DNA of 64,000 nt, from NCBI RefSeq assembly GCF_000499845.2, contig NC_023751.2:31467475-31531474 (forward strand), given 5' to 3'. Within the stretch, counting starts at the first letter, position 1; every line of letters begins with the position of its first letter. Under the pieces are notes generated by a model. It had not been told where the DNA came from, did not search any database, and saw only the letters and a list, made by a program, of their open reading frames with translations. This document shows, one piece after another, positions 1 through 12,598 of this stretch. The position numbers were made by a program, and so were the translations under genes. This DNA comes from Phaseolus vulgaris. Taxonomy: Eukaryota > Streptophyta > Magnoliopsida > Fabales > Fabaceae.

Positions 1-231
1 ATGTTTTTGTATGTTCTTTTGAAGTCTACCCGTTCCCCTTAGACTAGTAATTCATGATGAGTGAGTTATGCTGCTGGCCTTATCAGAATTACTTGGTTAA
101 TAGATTAAGAGTATTTGTCATATGCTATTACAAGAATTTTTGCTTAATATCATTGTTATTTGACTGTTTACCTATTATTAGATTGACGTGATGAATTTGT
201 ATTATTTTTAATCTGCTGTCTATTTATTCAG

Positions 232-2731
232 GGAGGACCTACTCCTACACTAACCAAGGCTGAGGTTCCTTGGTCAGCCAGAAGGGGAAGTCTATCTGAA
301 AAGGATCGTGTCTTAAAGACTGTGAAAGGGTAAATTTTTGGAGTTGTGAATTGCCGTTAGGTGTGAGTCCCATTAGCCATGCTACGGGAAAGGATTCTGG
401 GTTGCCATGTGTGCTTGAATCTTAGCTTCTGTAGTACATGTATCGTGTAGTAATTGCCCTTGATGCTGCTAGGTTGTAAAATGGCTTCAGCCATGCACAA
501 TTGGAGGGTGTTGACTATTAAATATGAAAGTAAAAAATAAAAAAATAAGTCAGTTTTGTTTACAAAAGATTCTACCTTTCCTGTATAAATTAATGAGCCA
601 CTTCTGAAGCTGTTTTTAAGCCTTTTTCACATTATACTCTATTAATGGTCTTTGGACCTGTGTTGCTTCTGCTATTTATATACAATAATAGGATAGCTCC
701 TTCTATTTATACATATTTTCAATTGGATGGTTCTGGCTACTTATACGTTGTCTTATTTTATGCAGAATACTGAATAAGTTAACTCCTGAGAAATTTGATG
801 TCCTGAAGGGTCAGTTAATTGATTCTGGCATTACCTCTGCTGACATCTTGAAGGTCGTCACTTTTAAATTGCCGCTGTTAATCTATATCTGTTCACATTC
901 TTGTTCTAAATTTACTCGCTTTGCTTTGTGAGTGCAGGATGTCATTTCACTTATATTTGACAAGGCTGTTCTAGAACCAACATTTTGCCCAATGTATGCT
1001 CTTCTGTGTTCTGATCTGAATGAAAAACTGCCTCCATTCCCATCTGGGGAACCCGATGGGAAGGAAATCACCTTTAAGAGAGTATTATTGAATAATTGCC
1101 AGGAGGCATTTGAAGGTGTGGAACTAAAAAGGATGGCTGTCCCTGAGCAGGAGACGGAGCGTATGGACAAGGAAAGACTGCTCAAGCTTCGGACTCTTGG
1201 AAATATTCGTTTAATTGGTGAGCTATTGAAGCAGAAGATGGTTCCTGAAAAGATTGTCCATCACATTGTTCAGGTTTGAAGAACTTGAGATGTCTACTGT
1301 CACTAACTAATGTTAGTGTTGGTTCATAAATATCCACTTACTTGTATGCTTTTTACTTTGAGCAGGAGCTTTTAGGAACCCCAGACAGCAAGTCTTGTCC
1401 TGTTGAGGAAAATGTGGAAGCCATATGTCAGTTTTTCAATACTATTGGCAAGCAACTTGATGAAAGTCCTAAATCGCGGCGTATAAATGATATGTACTTT
1501 AGTCAATTGAAAGAATTGAGCTCAAATCTACAACTTGTACCCCGGCTTAGGTTCATGATTCGAGATGTTCTAGACTTACGTGCTAGTAATTGGGTTCCTA
1601 GACGGGAAGAGGTAATTTTTTGTGATTTTTTATATTCTGACTCAATATCTTTGTGTTTAGTGCCTTGTTATTAAGTTTTAGTGCCGACTTGTGTAGATCA
1701 AAGCCAAAACCATTACTGAAATTCATTCAGAGGCAGAAAAGAATCTTGGTTTGCGACCAGGTGCCACTGCAAGTATGAGAAATGCCCGTGGTGGTGTTCA
1801 TGGAAATTTCAGCCCCGGGGGTTTCCCTATTTCCCGACCTGGTACAGGGGGTCTGATGCCTGGAATGCCAGGGAGCAGAAAGATGCCTGGGATGCCTGGA
1901 TTTGATAATAGCAACTGGGAGATGCCTAAGTCTAGATCTATGCCAAGAGGAGACTTCTCAGGTGTTCAAGCTGCTGGACCCAACAGCCCTTTACTTTCCA
2001 AGCCCACAATCCTTAATTCAAAATTGCTACCTCAAGGGAGTAGTGGTATTGTAAGTGGAAGAAATAGTGCCCTAGTACATGGAGCTGCTACATTTTCTGC
2101 TCGACCGGCAAACTTTGGTGTAGGTCCTGAGACAGTATCTCAGCTCTCTTCACTTGATAAAACAGTTGCTCCTGTTCCTGTATCCTCTGGGAAGTCACAA
2201 GCACCATCTGGTGGATTGAATACTGATGATCTTCGACGCAAAACTATCTCTCTTCTACAAGAATATTTCAGTGTTCGGCTTTTGGATGAGGCATTACAGT
2301 GTGTGGAGGAATTGAAATCTCCTTCTTTTTACCCTGAGGTTGTTAAGGAAGCCATTTGCCTTGCACTTGATAAAAGTCCACCATGTGTTGAACCTGTAGC
2401 CAATCTCATGGAGTATCTATACATTAAGAAGATTCTTACTGCTATAGATATCGAGGCCGGCTGTTTGTTATTCGGTTCTCTGCTGGATGATATTGGCATA
2501 GATTTACCTAAATCACCTAGTAATTTTGGTATGATAATTGGGAAACTAATTTTGGCTGGGGGATTAGATTTTAAGGTGGCGAGAGAGATTCTCAAGAAGG
2601 TGGAAGATGACATGTTCCAGAGAGAAATATTTGACAGTGCGGTAGGGGCCATTAAATCTTCTGCATCCGGACAAGCAGTGTTGGATTTACAAACATCTGA
2701 TATTAAGGCCTGCCAGAGTCTGCTCAAGTGA
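232..2731 (+). CDS. EIF(ISO)4G: Eukaryotic translation initiation factor isoform 4G (eIF(iso)4G), 3' part
   Basis: Scaffold subunit of the plant eIF(iso)4F complex, which joins cap-binding eIF(iso)4E to eIF4A, eIF3 and the 40S ribosome in the cytosol. Five exons can be read: 232-329, 766-853, 938-1273, 1366-1611 and 1697-2731, all joined in frame through GT..AG introns. They give about 600 residues. The first four exons form the MIF4G domain (for example [28 protein letters not shown] and [14 protein letters not shown] segments). A Gly/Pro/Met-rich linker follows in the last exon ([13 protein letters not shown]), then the MA3 domain from about 2230 ([20 protein letters not shown]). The C-terminus ACQSLLK-stop agrees with the usual end of the family, so the stop is natural. 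The N-terminal eIF4E-binding region lies upstream of the window. Bases 1-231 look like intron. Confidence 0.93.
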
Positions 2732-4680
2732 GTCAATATGATTCTGTAACTGGACGAACCTGTCTTCCTTTGCTACTTTAAATTACCCCTACATCCTCAC
2801 TTTTTGAGTAAAAGATTTTTGTATTAAAGTATGTTATAAAGTGGAGATTTGCCAGGTATTTTTCTTAAGCTGTAAAATTTTATTTTTGATTGAGATTTTT
2901 TATGTTTATTGAGGAAAAAGTCCCTACCATAAAGCTACGGATATTATTTTCCGGTTAGCTAATCAGGTGCGAAGTTTCTCTGGAAAAGTGTCCCATTAGG
3001 GGTCAAATTTTATTTTATTGTATTTCAGTAGTTTCGATTTACTTAATTTCGTTGACATAGTGATTGTTCAATTTGTCAGTGCATAAATAATCTATATTTG
3101 AATATTTATGTTGCTAGATAGTTCAGCTTGATCTTGCTCATTCTGCTGCTTGATTATCCTTGTCTGGAATGATGAGTGGCCTGACAAAAATTATAATTAC
3201 AGTTAATCATACATTGTACTCACTGTACCTGTTAGGCAAAATCACCTCAATATTATTGGTTTACTTGTGATCTCAATTCTTAATCATTTGATTTTTCTTT
3301 TTGTAATTTTACAGGAACTATGTACCTTTGGTTCACATTAATGTAATTTAAAATTAAGATGTGAAAAGTTGTTAATTTCTTAATTTAAGCGGAAGACCAT
3401 ATATAAGTACGGACAAATATAGCCATTGGGGAGTTACAAATTTCAAAATATATGATTTTGTGTTGTTTTTCTAAGTCAGTTTTAACTGAAGTATAAAGTA
3501 CACTAGAACTGAAATGTTTCATATTGTGTCGTTAATAAAGTTTTGCAGACATGCTGTGTTTTTGTTTTGTTAATTAGGAGTTAATTTATCTCAGTACATA
3601 TGTAGGTAGGAGTGTATGGCAACTAGCTAAGTAGTGAGTTGATTGATATTTCTGTAGTTATGCAAAGAGATTCTTTTCTTGGTTTATTTTGTGTTATTTT
3701 CTTTTTGTATGTTTTGTCATGTGATATTTGTGTTCTTCATAGTGTGATAGTCAATATTCTTTCTCGTTTAAAAAGATTATCAAAGTTGAGAAGTTTACAA
3801 TAATTATAATTGAAGATAATAGATAAATGATCTTTATATTTGTTTTTATTAATCTCCCAGTTGTTCTTTCCGTAAATGTTTTATACTATAATTACAATAA
3901 CTATTATTTACTATCTCTTATATTATAACAAGTTTTTATACTATCATTCTAATTACAAGTATTCTTTATATAACTTCTAACCGTTGTTAACTTTTTCTGA
4001 GTTTAAAAATCCAAATATTCGTTTTCACCGAATCATTTTGACTTTAACAAATAATAAAGTTTGATAGATACAATACCAGCTTTCAAAGAGTAGATGCACA
4101 ATGAAGTTTAGAGCTTTTAAGGATCAAAATGGAAATCTAATTATCATATCTAACTTGAGTATATTGTTATATATCTATGTATACAATTTATTTATTTTTA
4201 GTATGAATAAGTTATTCAACTAATGAGTAAAGTTTTAACATAACACCCTTTAATAATCAACTTCGGTTTTATTTTATATAGATGACTAAGTAATAATTTA
4301 TTATTGGAATCAAATCCATGAGTTTGTTAGTTATTGTTGTGATAGTTCATCTTGTATGCTGCATAAACGACGGATAAAATAAAAATTGTTGTTGAAAGTT
4401 TTTCAATATAAAAAAATTACAGACTATGAAGGTTGTGATTACAATTGTTATCTTATTCTTTCTATTTTTGACGACAATTGTCAATCATTACTTAAAATAT
4501 CTTATTTTCAAAGAAAACTTTAATAATAATCATTAAAGAGTACTAAAGAAAAAGTTGTTAATTACAAATTAAAGTTGACTGTGACTGTGATTAGATGCAT
4601 AATCAGTTAGACTCTTATCCACAAAAAGTTACACTAAAGACAATAAAAATGTTAAATTTTAAATAGTCAGAAAAGTGAAA
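2732..4680. other. AT-rich spacer, 3' flank of eIF(iso)4G
   Basis: The first few hundred bases are presumably the eIF(iso)4G 3' UTR; AATAAA-like signals are plentiful, but the real poly(A) site cannot be chosen. After that I see only AT-rich non-coding DNA with no long reading frame, tRNA-like fold or recognisable repeat end. Confidence 0.5.
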
Positions 4681-4689
4681 CTTTACCTG

Positions 4690-5320
4690 GGTTTCTTCCT
4701 TAAACCTTACTGGAATGTATAATTTTACATGAGTTTCTTCCCTAAACCTTTTTTCCCATCTCCTTGTATCCCTTATTTTAAGGTGTTACTCTCCTCTACA
4801 CTGTTTTGTTTCAGCTCTGAAAGCAACGCTATATGCTTTGTCTCGGTTGACCGTGTGTTTACTGATCTTTGTGCTTATTTGTCATGTTTCTCGTCGATAT
4901 GATAGATTTCTTCAATGGTGTCCTTAGTCCAATGGTGAACGTCAATTTTTCTTATATGGGTCGAGAAGATTTCCTCTCTAGTCCTGGATTTATCATACAC
5001 TCCTTTCAGGATGTTCTCGTCGTCCTTTTCTTGATTATCTTCCAGGATAGGATGTACCTGTAAAATGTTCTCCAATGCTCAAGTAAGCTTTAATAGTTAA
5101 GAGTGATAAATGTTATTAAAAAGTAGCATTTACCTATCTCATGTCAACCTATTTATAAGGTCGTATTGGATCTCCACAAAGATAGGTCTGGATTAGTACG
5201 AAATGATTGATTAACCTTGTATCAACTTAGTGGTACAAATGATTTAACGTGTTCTGATTAAGGGGATTAATGTAATTCTTAATTAATCGTTATGTTAAAT
5301 TTTCTATATCTACCGCCTAG
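4690..5320 (-). other. Unassigned repeat-like segment with a 66-codon antisense ORF
   Basis: This stretch is less AT-rich than its surroundings. On the minus strand 4875-5075 reads as a 66-residue, strongly acidic/basic peptide (KSRTREEIFSTHIRKIDVHHW, then KDTIEEIYHIDEKHDK). It has no clear gene context, promoter or splice partner. The composition looks like real coding sequence rather than chance, so a fragment of a transposon-encoded protein or a gene relic is likeliest. I cannot name a family. Confidence 0.25.
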
Positions 5321-6344
5321 ATGGCTTGGACCATATATGATGCATTTTATAATTTATTAAATATTGAATTTGGACAAATAATTTATGGGTAATTAAAAAA
5401 AATATATTTAAGCATAACATTAAATATGATATAGATTATTAATTATAAATCATACTTAATAAATAGAATACATTATAATATTTAATTTACAATAATATAG
5501 CCTTAAATATATATATTAATTATTCTAAGTAATATTATTTAATTTTTCAAATACTACTATTAATGACATTAAATATAAACATTAAATACAATAGAGTATA
5601 TATATATATGTGTGTACGTGTGTGTTATATTTAATAATGTAATAAATAACACTTTGAATCTAATATACGTCAGTAACATTAAATACATACATATATCAAA
5701 TTCTTTCATATTATAATTTCAATTTAAATAAGAAAATTTGTACTTTAATCTTAATACAATTTTATATAACAATTTAGACATTAGTTTATAAATATTACTA
5801 ATAATAGAAATTACTTTAAATATTAATATTTTTTAGCTTAAAAATAATATCTAATTTAATTAACTAATTATTTTTATTCTTTAAAATAATATGTTTTGTG
5901 TGTTAAGTGTTTTATTATGTTTATAAAACAAACTAAAACAAAAAAATAAGAAAAGAAAATATTTTATAAATATTTATGATATCTTGAGATCAAATCCTCA
6001 TTAAAATAAAATTAAGTATATCACATGTAAACAAAAAATAATAAAAATAAATATAATCATAATAAATATTTTGCACATGTGTATCCACATTTGTTAAATA
6101 TTTTGATATAATATTATTACGCTATAAATTTATAATTAATTAATATATGATAATTTGATAATTAATTAATATAGGATAACTTTACAAATATCATTCTAAA
6201 TAATAAAATATTAATTTGTAATTTTTTTTAACTAAGAGATCAAATAAAGATTAGTATTCATGATGTGTTTTACTTCCTACTATTCATAAGAAACAACTTT
6301 TTTAAAAAAAATATACTTATATTTATTAAATTACAACAATAATT
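5321..6344. other. Very AT-rich spacer
   Basis: Almost pure A/T sequence with short ATTAAAT/TAATATA runs and a short GTGTGTACGTGTGTG patch near 5610. Nothing codes here on either strand, and no element ends are visible. Confidence 0.5.
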
Positions 6345-6790
6345 TAATAATTTTTATATTATTTAAGTAGAAAATATAATTTATCTTTCAATTAACTCTG
6401 TGTAAAACACATCATCCTACTCTCTTGAGATTTAAAAGACTACATCAAAAGCCACTAATGTAATACATTTATGACACATTAATACTATATAATATATATT
6501 AAAAGATTGAATAAATAAATTATAAGATCATAAAATGCATATATTTTGTTTTACAATAAGATTATTATTATTATACCCAAATTTATATTATTTAAATAGA
6601 AAACATAATTTATCTTTAAAGGAGTTTTCTTACTTTGGTGTAAGACACATCATCATTAATTTATTAAAGTTTTAATGTATTTGTGACACATTAATACTAT
6701 ATAATATATACTAAACGATTGAATAAAGAAATTATAACAACTTCATAAATACAAATATTTTGTTTTGCAAGAAGATGATTACACTACAAG
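6345..6790 (+). repeat. Direct duplication of ~229 bp (two diverged copies)
   Basis: Two successive blocks share the same order of landmarks: ATTTAARTAGAAAAYATAAT (6361 and 6590), then a TAARACACATCATC segment, then GACACATTAATACTATATAA, and ATTTTGTTTTRCAA. The landmarks are offset by about 229 bp. The second copy ends at the CACTA-type element starting at 6782. Confidence 0.6.
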
Positions 6791-7230
6791 AAAATCATTA
6801 CGCAGAAACTAATTTCTGAGACCTAAATAATTAGTTGCTATTTAACTAAGACAAAAACCATCTTTAAACTAAAAAAATATTAGTATCTAAAATAGTTTCT
6901 ATTATTAATAAAAATTTATAAAATGATTTTTTAATTGGTATATAAAATAGCTACCAAGGTTTTAGTAACTAATATTTTAGTTTCTAAATTTGTCTATAAA
7001 AGACAAATAGAGACTAATTTAGAATATAAAGTAGTAAGTAGTTAAAACATTGGTAGTTAATGGTTAGATACTAATTTAGAAATTATTTTATAAATTTTTA
7101 TTAATAATAGAAACTACTTTAGATACTAGTAATTTTTTAGTCTCTAAAATAATATCTAATTTAGTCAAAATAGTGACTAAGTATTTTTGGTCTCTAAATT
7201 TGGTTGCTATTTAATGATTTTCTTGTAGTG
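6782..7230. mobile_element. CACTA-type miniature inverted-repeat element, complete (449 bp)
   Basis: The element starts CACTACAAGAAAATCATT and ends with the inverted AATGATTTTCTTGTAGTG. It is flanked by the 3-bp direct duplication TTA (6779-6781 and 7231-7233). The halves form a long imperfect inverted repeat (phrases such as GAAACTAATTT and AAATTAGTTTC recur in opposite orientation). It has no reading frame, so it would depend on an En/Spm-like transposase in trans. CACTA ends and a 3-bp TSD are the standard hallmarks of this superfamily. Confidence 0.85.
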
Positions 7231-7377
7231 TTATTATAACAACTATGAGTTGATATGAATTTTTTTTTATCCTAATACTACGAAAACAACGAGTTAGACT
7301 AAATTCAACAATGAATTGGAATACATGTAAATTTGATTAATTAAAAGAATTTAGAAAGTGTATATTATATATTATAT

Positions 7378-7378
<1 letters not shown>

Positions 7379-7416
<38 letters not shown>
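7379..7416. repeat. (TA)n microsatellite
   Basis: An uninterrupted TA run of about 19 units. Reading frames across it give only Ile-Tyr repeats and are not genes. Confidence 0.95.
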
Positions 7417-7417
<1 letters not shown>

Positions 7418-8124
7418 CCTATTTATATTTTGAGAGAGTAAGTCCTTTTTTACCAAATTTGAAAATTGAGTTTTATATGTTGTTATTGTGTAGTCCCACC
7501 AATGAAATAAATTTGCAAACAATGAATTTAAAAGGAAAAATATGATTCATATGAATAAAAAATGTTGTTGTCATCATCATTATGTAAAATTATTATCAAT
7601 TGACTTAATCAATTCGAGTGATTGATCATCCTTATGAGTGTTTTATTGTTTACAAATAAATGTCAATTATCAATAAATTGTAAAATAAAATTTATGTATA
7701 TTGACAATTGCATGTTATAGGAAAAAGTATAAATGTTTTGTGTGTTTAGATCTTCATTCAACTAGTCTCCATTATATTTCCCATATGTAAAAGAAAAAGA
7801 CAAAAAGAATAAACATAGAAGAAGAAAAAGACTAAAGAAAACATAGAAGAAGAGAATGAAAGATTGTTAGTGATGGTGTTTGTTTCATATTCTTAGGATT
7901 TCAACAAAAGAATGGACAGATGGTGTGAGAAATGTGTTTTCATTCTCATTTTTATCCTTTTAAGTTCAAAAGTTGTGTTTTCTAGTTGTTTTTCAAATTC
8001 AAATTTTTAGTTTAAAATTCAAAAATTGTGTTTTTTAGTTTTTTTTTTCAAATTCAAATTTGTGATATTTTTAAATTATAAAGAATAAAATTGAGAATAT
8101 GTATAATGTATACACATAATAGAA
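7417..8124. other. AT-rich spacer
   Basis: Non-coding. A segment containing TTGTGTTTTYTAGTT and TTCAAATTCAAATTT occurs twice between about 7970 and 8060, a small local duplication. Confidence 0.5.
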
Positions 8125-8445
8125 CACTACAAGAAAATCATGAAATAGAAACCAATTTTAGAGACAAAAACTAATTAATTGCTATAGTGATTAGATTAGG
8201 GACCATTTTAGAGACTAAAAAAATTAATGGTTTCTAAAGTAGTTTATATTATTGTTAAATAGTTTTTAAATTGGTATGTTACTAGCTACCAAGGTTTTTA
8301 CTACCAATCTATAAACTATTTAACAATAATAGAAATTAATTTAGAAACTAACAATTTTTTTAGTTTATAAAATTATCTTTAATTTAGTCACTATAGTAAC
8401 TAATTATTTTTTGTCACTAAAATTGGTTTCTATTTCATGATTTTC
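8125..8445. mobile_element. CACTA-type miniature element, right end truncated
   Basis: Starts CACTACAAGAAAATCATGAA. The interior is an inverted repeat of the same family as the element at 6782-7230. It ends TTTCATGATTTTC without the final TTGTAGTG, so the right tip is lost and no target duplication can be tested. Confidence 0.75.
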
Positions 8446-8459
8446 AATCATCATTTGAA

Positions 8460-8815
8460 TATTTAATACAAAAACATTATTAAATAAAAATTAATTTTAG
8501 AAACCAAAATAATTAGTCATTATATAATCTAAATTAAAGACATTTTATAAACTATAAAAGTTATTGATATATAATTAGTTTTTATCATTAATAAAAATTT
8601 AAATAAACTAGTTTCTAAATTGATATCTAAAACTAGCTACCAAAATTTCAGAGCTTGGTAGTTACTTTAAATATCAATTTAATTTTTTTTATTATAAATT
8701 CTTATTGATAATAGAAACAACTTTAGATATCAATAATTTGTTTCACTACAACTATATTTTATCTCTAAATTTAGTAATTATTTAATGAGCATTTAATGAT
8801 TTTTTAAAGAATTAT
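8460..8815. mobile_element. Degenerate CACTA-family miniature element
   Basis: The interior phrases of the family recur in both orientations (TTTTAGAAACCAAAATAATT near the left, ATTTAATGATTTTTT at the right). Both terminal CACTACAAG tips are eroded. It lies just upstream of the first aldo-keto reductase promoter. Confidence 0.5.
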
Positions 8816-8949
8816 TATATATATTAAATGTAAATTTGTCAGTTAAACGAAAATGATGAGTTATATTAAATAGTATTAATTTGTGCATTTAATTAATATT
8901 TAATGCAATGGCATAATTAGTTTTCAATTATTGAAACTAAGTTGATATC

Positions 8950-8956
8950 TATAAAA
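8950..8956 (+). promoter_or_regulatory. TATA box of first aldo-keto reductase
   Basis: TATAAAA followed by GGAG, 90 bp upstream of the ATG at 9040. The surrounding ~60 bp (GCAATGGCATAATTAG, ATTATTGAAACTAAGT) is nearly the same as at the second aldo-keto reductase (TATA at 21888), which supports a duplicated core promoter. Confidence 0.75.
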
Positions 8957-9039
8957 GGAGATGCAGGGTTGGTTGTTCTACAAGGGATATGCAATTGATC
9001 TAAACAGATATTGAAGAATTGCATTGTGAGAGAAAAAAG

Positions 9040-10126
9040 ATGTCTTCATCAAAGATCCCTGAGGTGGTGCTCCAATCCTCTTCCAACCATCCCAAAATGC
9101 CTGTGATAGGATTGGGCACTTCTTCAACATCTTCCACCAAAGAGGCAGTGTTAGAAGCTATCAAAATAGGTTACAGACACTTTGATACTGCTTCAGTATA
9201 TGGCTCTGAGGAACCCCTTGGAGAAGCCATAGCTGAAGCACTTCAACTTGGCCTCATAGCCTCCAGAGATGAACTCTTCATCACTTCCAAACTCTGGTGC
9301 ACCAGTAACTTTCCTCATCTTGTTCTTCCTGCTATCCACAAATCACTTCAGTAAGTGCACAACTCATAAACCCTTCTACATCTACACACACATATTCAAA
9401 ATGATTTTGTGGAACATTATCAGTTTTACTTATGCTATAACTGTCACATGTATTTCAACAATACTTTTTTTGTGATTCATTGAAATTTATTAAAAATCAA
9501 GTTTTGGATGGATCTTACCTTTTCTTTAATGATTAAGTCTAGTAATTTGGAAATTTTAAATTATGAGTCATTTTAAGATATTTTAATTTAAGTTATATAG
9601 GTTTTACTGTGTCACATCATATTTAAGAATTTTATTATAATTTTTATTTTAATGTAAATGTTTTCTAAGATTCATATTTTTATTTTATTGTTGGTAAAAA
9701 TACATATTTTCAATACTAATTTTTTTTTTAATTTTTAAAATTCATGGTCTACTTTAAGATTCTTGATCTTATTTTTTGTGTCATATTCACATATAAAGAA
9801 ATCTTATAAAACCTAAAATTAATTTTATGACTCAGTATATATAACACTCCTGCCTTGATATTTGAAAATGATAAACTTTCTCATTATTTTTTCCTTTATT
9901 TTCATTATATTGTAAATAAAAAATGTAATTTACTAAAATTTTTAATTTCCAATAAATTTGACTAAAAATTAAAAAAGTGTCTGAAAGAGTATTTTAAAAA
10001 GTCTTTTACTAACATTTTTCTTATTTAGACGTATATGCATTTGCTTAATTATACACGAGGCTCGAAAAAAAATAAAAAAAAAGGAAAAGTGAAATGTGAG
10101 TGACCATTATATATAATTATGGGTTG

Positions 10127-10169
<43 letters not shown>

Positions 10170-12598
10170 GTGGGTTAGTCTGTTTAGACAGTGCTTTAAA
10201 AAAAGGTAATTTATTTATCGAGTTTTATACAAGTGGAAATTGTTTGTGTTGGGTTATAATTATAAAAAGTATTTTTTTCTTTCATTGTTTATTGTATTAG
10301 TATCCCATTGTTGGGATAAGTAGTTTAGAGTAATTTACGAAAATATAAGTAATTTTTTAGTTTATTTTTAACTTTTCACTTAATTATTTTTTAAATATAT
10401 ATATATATATATAATTACGATAATTATTATTTCTATTAAAATAAGTACCTTTCCCCCCCTAAAAGTAAGTGGAAACAAACCCACCTATATGTCTATATCT
10501 ATGCAGATATAATAAGATTTGAATTGATCAATAATATTTTGATAAACAATTAATAAGTGGTTCTATAAGTAATATTAGTTTTCAATATATTACTATCAAT
10601 AAAATTAAATATGTAATATCCACTAATTAATAGATAGAGATAGGTAGAGGGATTCATGAATTTTGAGGAGTACTTTTTTCGGCCCCCCACAGTATTCTTA
10701 CATTCTTACAATAATACTAATAAATAAAACATTAATGAAATAAATAATAATGATAATAATATTTACTTCTTTCTTTTCTCAAAAAACCATATAACATAAA
10801 AATTTAATATCAAATTATTTTATTTTTACTTATTTTCTTTTTAAAAATTAGTTTTTTTTTTTTTTTGTCTTTTTTCAAACATAGTATTAATGTTTTCTCT
10901 CTCTTGATTTTGTAATTTTAATAATTTATAATTAGTAATAGATAAAATGGTATAGTGTAATTTTGAGTAATAAAATCACTTAACGGGCTTTGTGGGGCCC
11001 AAAACTGATACAGGTCTTTGAAGTTGGAATATTTGGATCTTTATTTGATTCACTGGCCCATGGCTGTGAAGGAGGGAAATTGGCAGGAATACCCTTATCC
11101 TGAAGAGGCCATGGCATACTTTGACTTAAAGGGCGTGTGGCAAGCAATGGAGGAGTGCCAAAAGCAAGGATTAACAAAATTCATTGGAGTTAGCAATTTT
11201 AGTAGCAAAAAACTGCAAAATTTACTCTCTTTCGCTACTATTCCTCCTTCTGTCAATCAAGTAAGCCCATAAATTTGTAATCATGTTTTCACAATTACAC
11301 CTTGTTTTCAAAGATAATATGATTGTTAAAAATATAAATTTTTGTAATTGTAAAAAAGAAAAAAAGTGTCAAAATAATTGTATAAATTTATTAAATTCTC
11401 ATTATATCATTTCCTTATTTTTATCTTTTAATTTAGATAAAAATGAATTATTGATAATACCATGAAACAGATTGAGTTGAATCCTACTTGGCAACAAAAG
11501 AAGTTGAGAGAATACTGCCAAAAGGAGGGTATAATTGTAACTGCATACAGTCCTTTGGGATCAGTAGGAACCTTGTGGGGTTCCAATGGAGTGATGGACA
11601 ATGAATTGCTCAAGCAAATTGGAGAAGCTCATGGCAAATCTGTTGCTCAGGTAACAATTTTTACTTTAACTTCCTTTCTCAAACCAGTGATGACAAAATT
11701 TCCAATCGCCAAACGAGTATTTGAATCATCTTTTGATGAAACATATAAAAATAAATCATTTAATCATGTTTCAAATTTTAAATGTTTGAGTTAGTCTTAA
11801 AGCCAACTTCATAATATGGTATCAAAGTCATTTAAAGTCATTATTATCGGATCATCCATAATATGTTATCTCACGCACGAGCTGTCACTCTCGACGTGAT
11901 GAGTGTGTGTTGGAGATCACACACCGACTAGAGATTAAAGTATTTCATTGTATATAAGTGGGTAAACATAAAAGTTTACTTCTTAATATGCGCTTCTAGA
12001 GAAACAAAGAATTATTTTACACAAAAATAGTATATTTTTTTTTAAAAAAAAATATGATTTTAGATGATTTTTTTATAAGAAAATATGGTGTATGGTTTAG
12101 AGTGAAAGTGATATATAATTTGTAAGATTTTAATATAAAATGAAATAACTGAAGTCATACATAACTTGTATAACTTTAAGTGTCATATAATCTATGTTTA
12201 ATGAAATTCACAAATTCGTACTTGTGGAATACTTATACTTGTAAATTTATAGAGTAGTGGTGTAAAATGATAAACAATAGCTAGAACATGAAAATATATG
12301 ACATAGTAAAGTATATTTGTTGCTTATCATTGACAAATGTTTATATATATATATATACTGAGGCAACACTAACATAGTCCTTTCTGTTTATTAGGTATCT
12401 CTTAGATGGTTGTATGAGTTAGGGGTAACTACTGCGGTTAAGAGCTACAACAAGGAGAGAATGAAGCAAAATATAGAGATATTTGATTGGTCATTGACAA
12501 AAGATGATTATAAAAAGATTGATGAGATCAAGCAGAAAAGTATGTTCAGCAATGGACCATCAAAGTTGACTGAAACACTTTGGGATGAAGAAAATTAA
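9040..12598 (+). CDS. Aldo-keto reductase, AKR4 type (chalcone-reductase / deoxychalcone-synthase-like), copy 1
   Basis: Predicted cytosolic NADPH-dependent oxidoreductase with a (beta/alpha)8 fold. Exons are 9040-9350, 11014-11260, 11471-11650 and 12395-12598, in frame, giving 313 residues, the usual family length. The catalytic tetrad is visible: Asp49 ([14 protein letters not shown]), Tyr54, Lys84 (FITSKLWC) and His117 (DLYLIHWP). IGVSNFS and the C-terminal [12 protein letters not shown], which contacts the NADPH phosphate, are present. The ATG at 9040 is used because it matches the second copy and its TATA distance; no ATG lies in frame just upstream. Intron 1 is 1.66 kb and holds a (TA)n run, against 199 bp in the paralogue. 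The substrate is not certain: legume 6'-deoxychalcone synthase and methylecgonone reductase belong to the same clan, and the N-terminus differs from my recollection of true chalcone reductase. Confidence 0.92.
10131..10166. repeat. (TA)n microsatellite in intron 1 of AKR copy 1
   Basis: An uninterrupted TA run of about 18 units inside the enlarged first intron. Confidence 0.95.

Noticed and set aside
883..1185. Antisense frame of 100 codons over eIF(iso)4G exon 3
   Set aside because: It mirrors a well-supported MIF4G exon on the + strand; the same applies to 2329-2736 and to the antisense frames in the H+-ATPase exons.
7337..7522. Open frames with Ile-Tyr repeats here and across the other (TA)n runs (10100, 24555, 26344, 61048)
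   Set aside because: They are translations of TA microsatellites with no conserved flanking sequence.
9019..9042. Upstream extension of the first AKR protein (seven extra residues)
   Set aside because: It would need a non-ATG start. The ATG at 9040 matches the paralogue's N-terminus.
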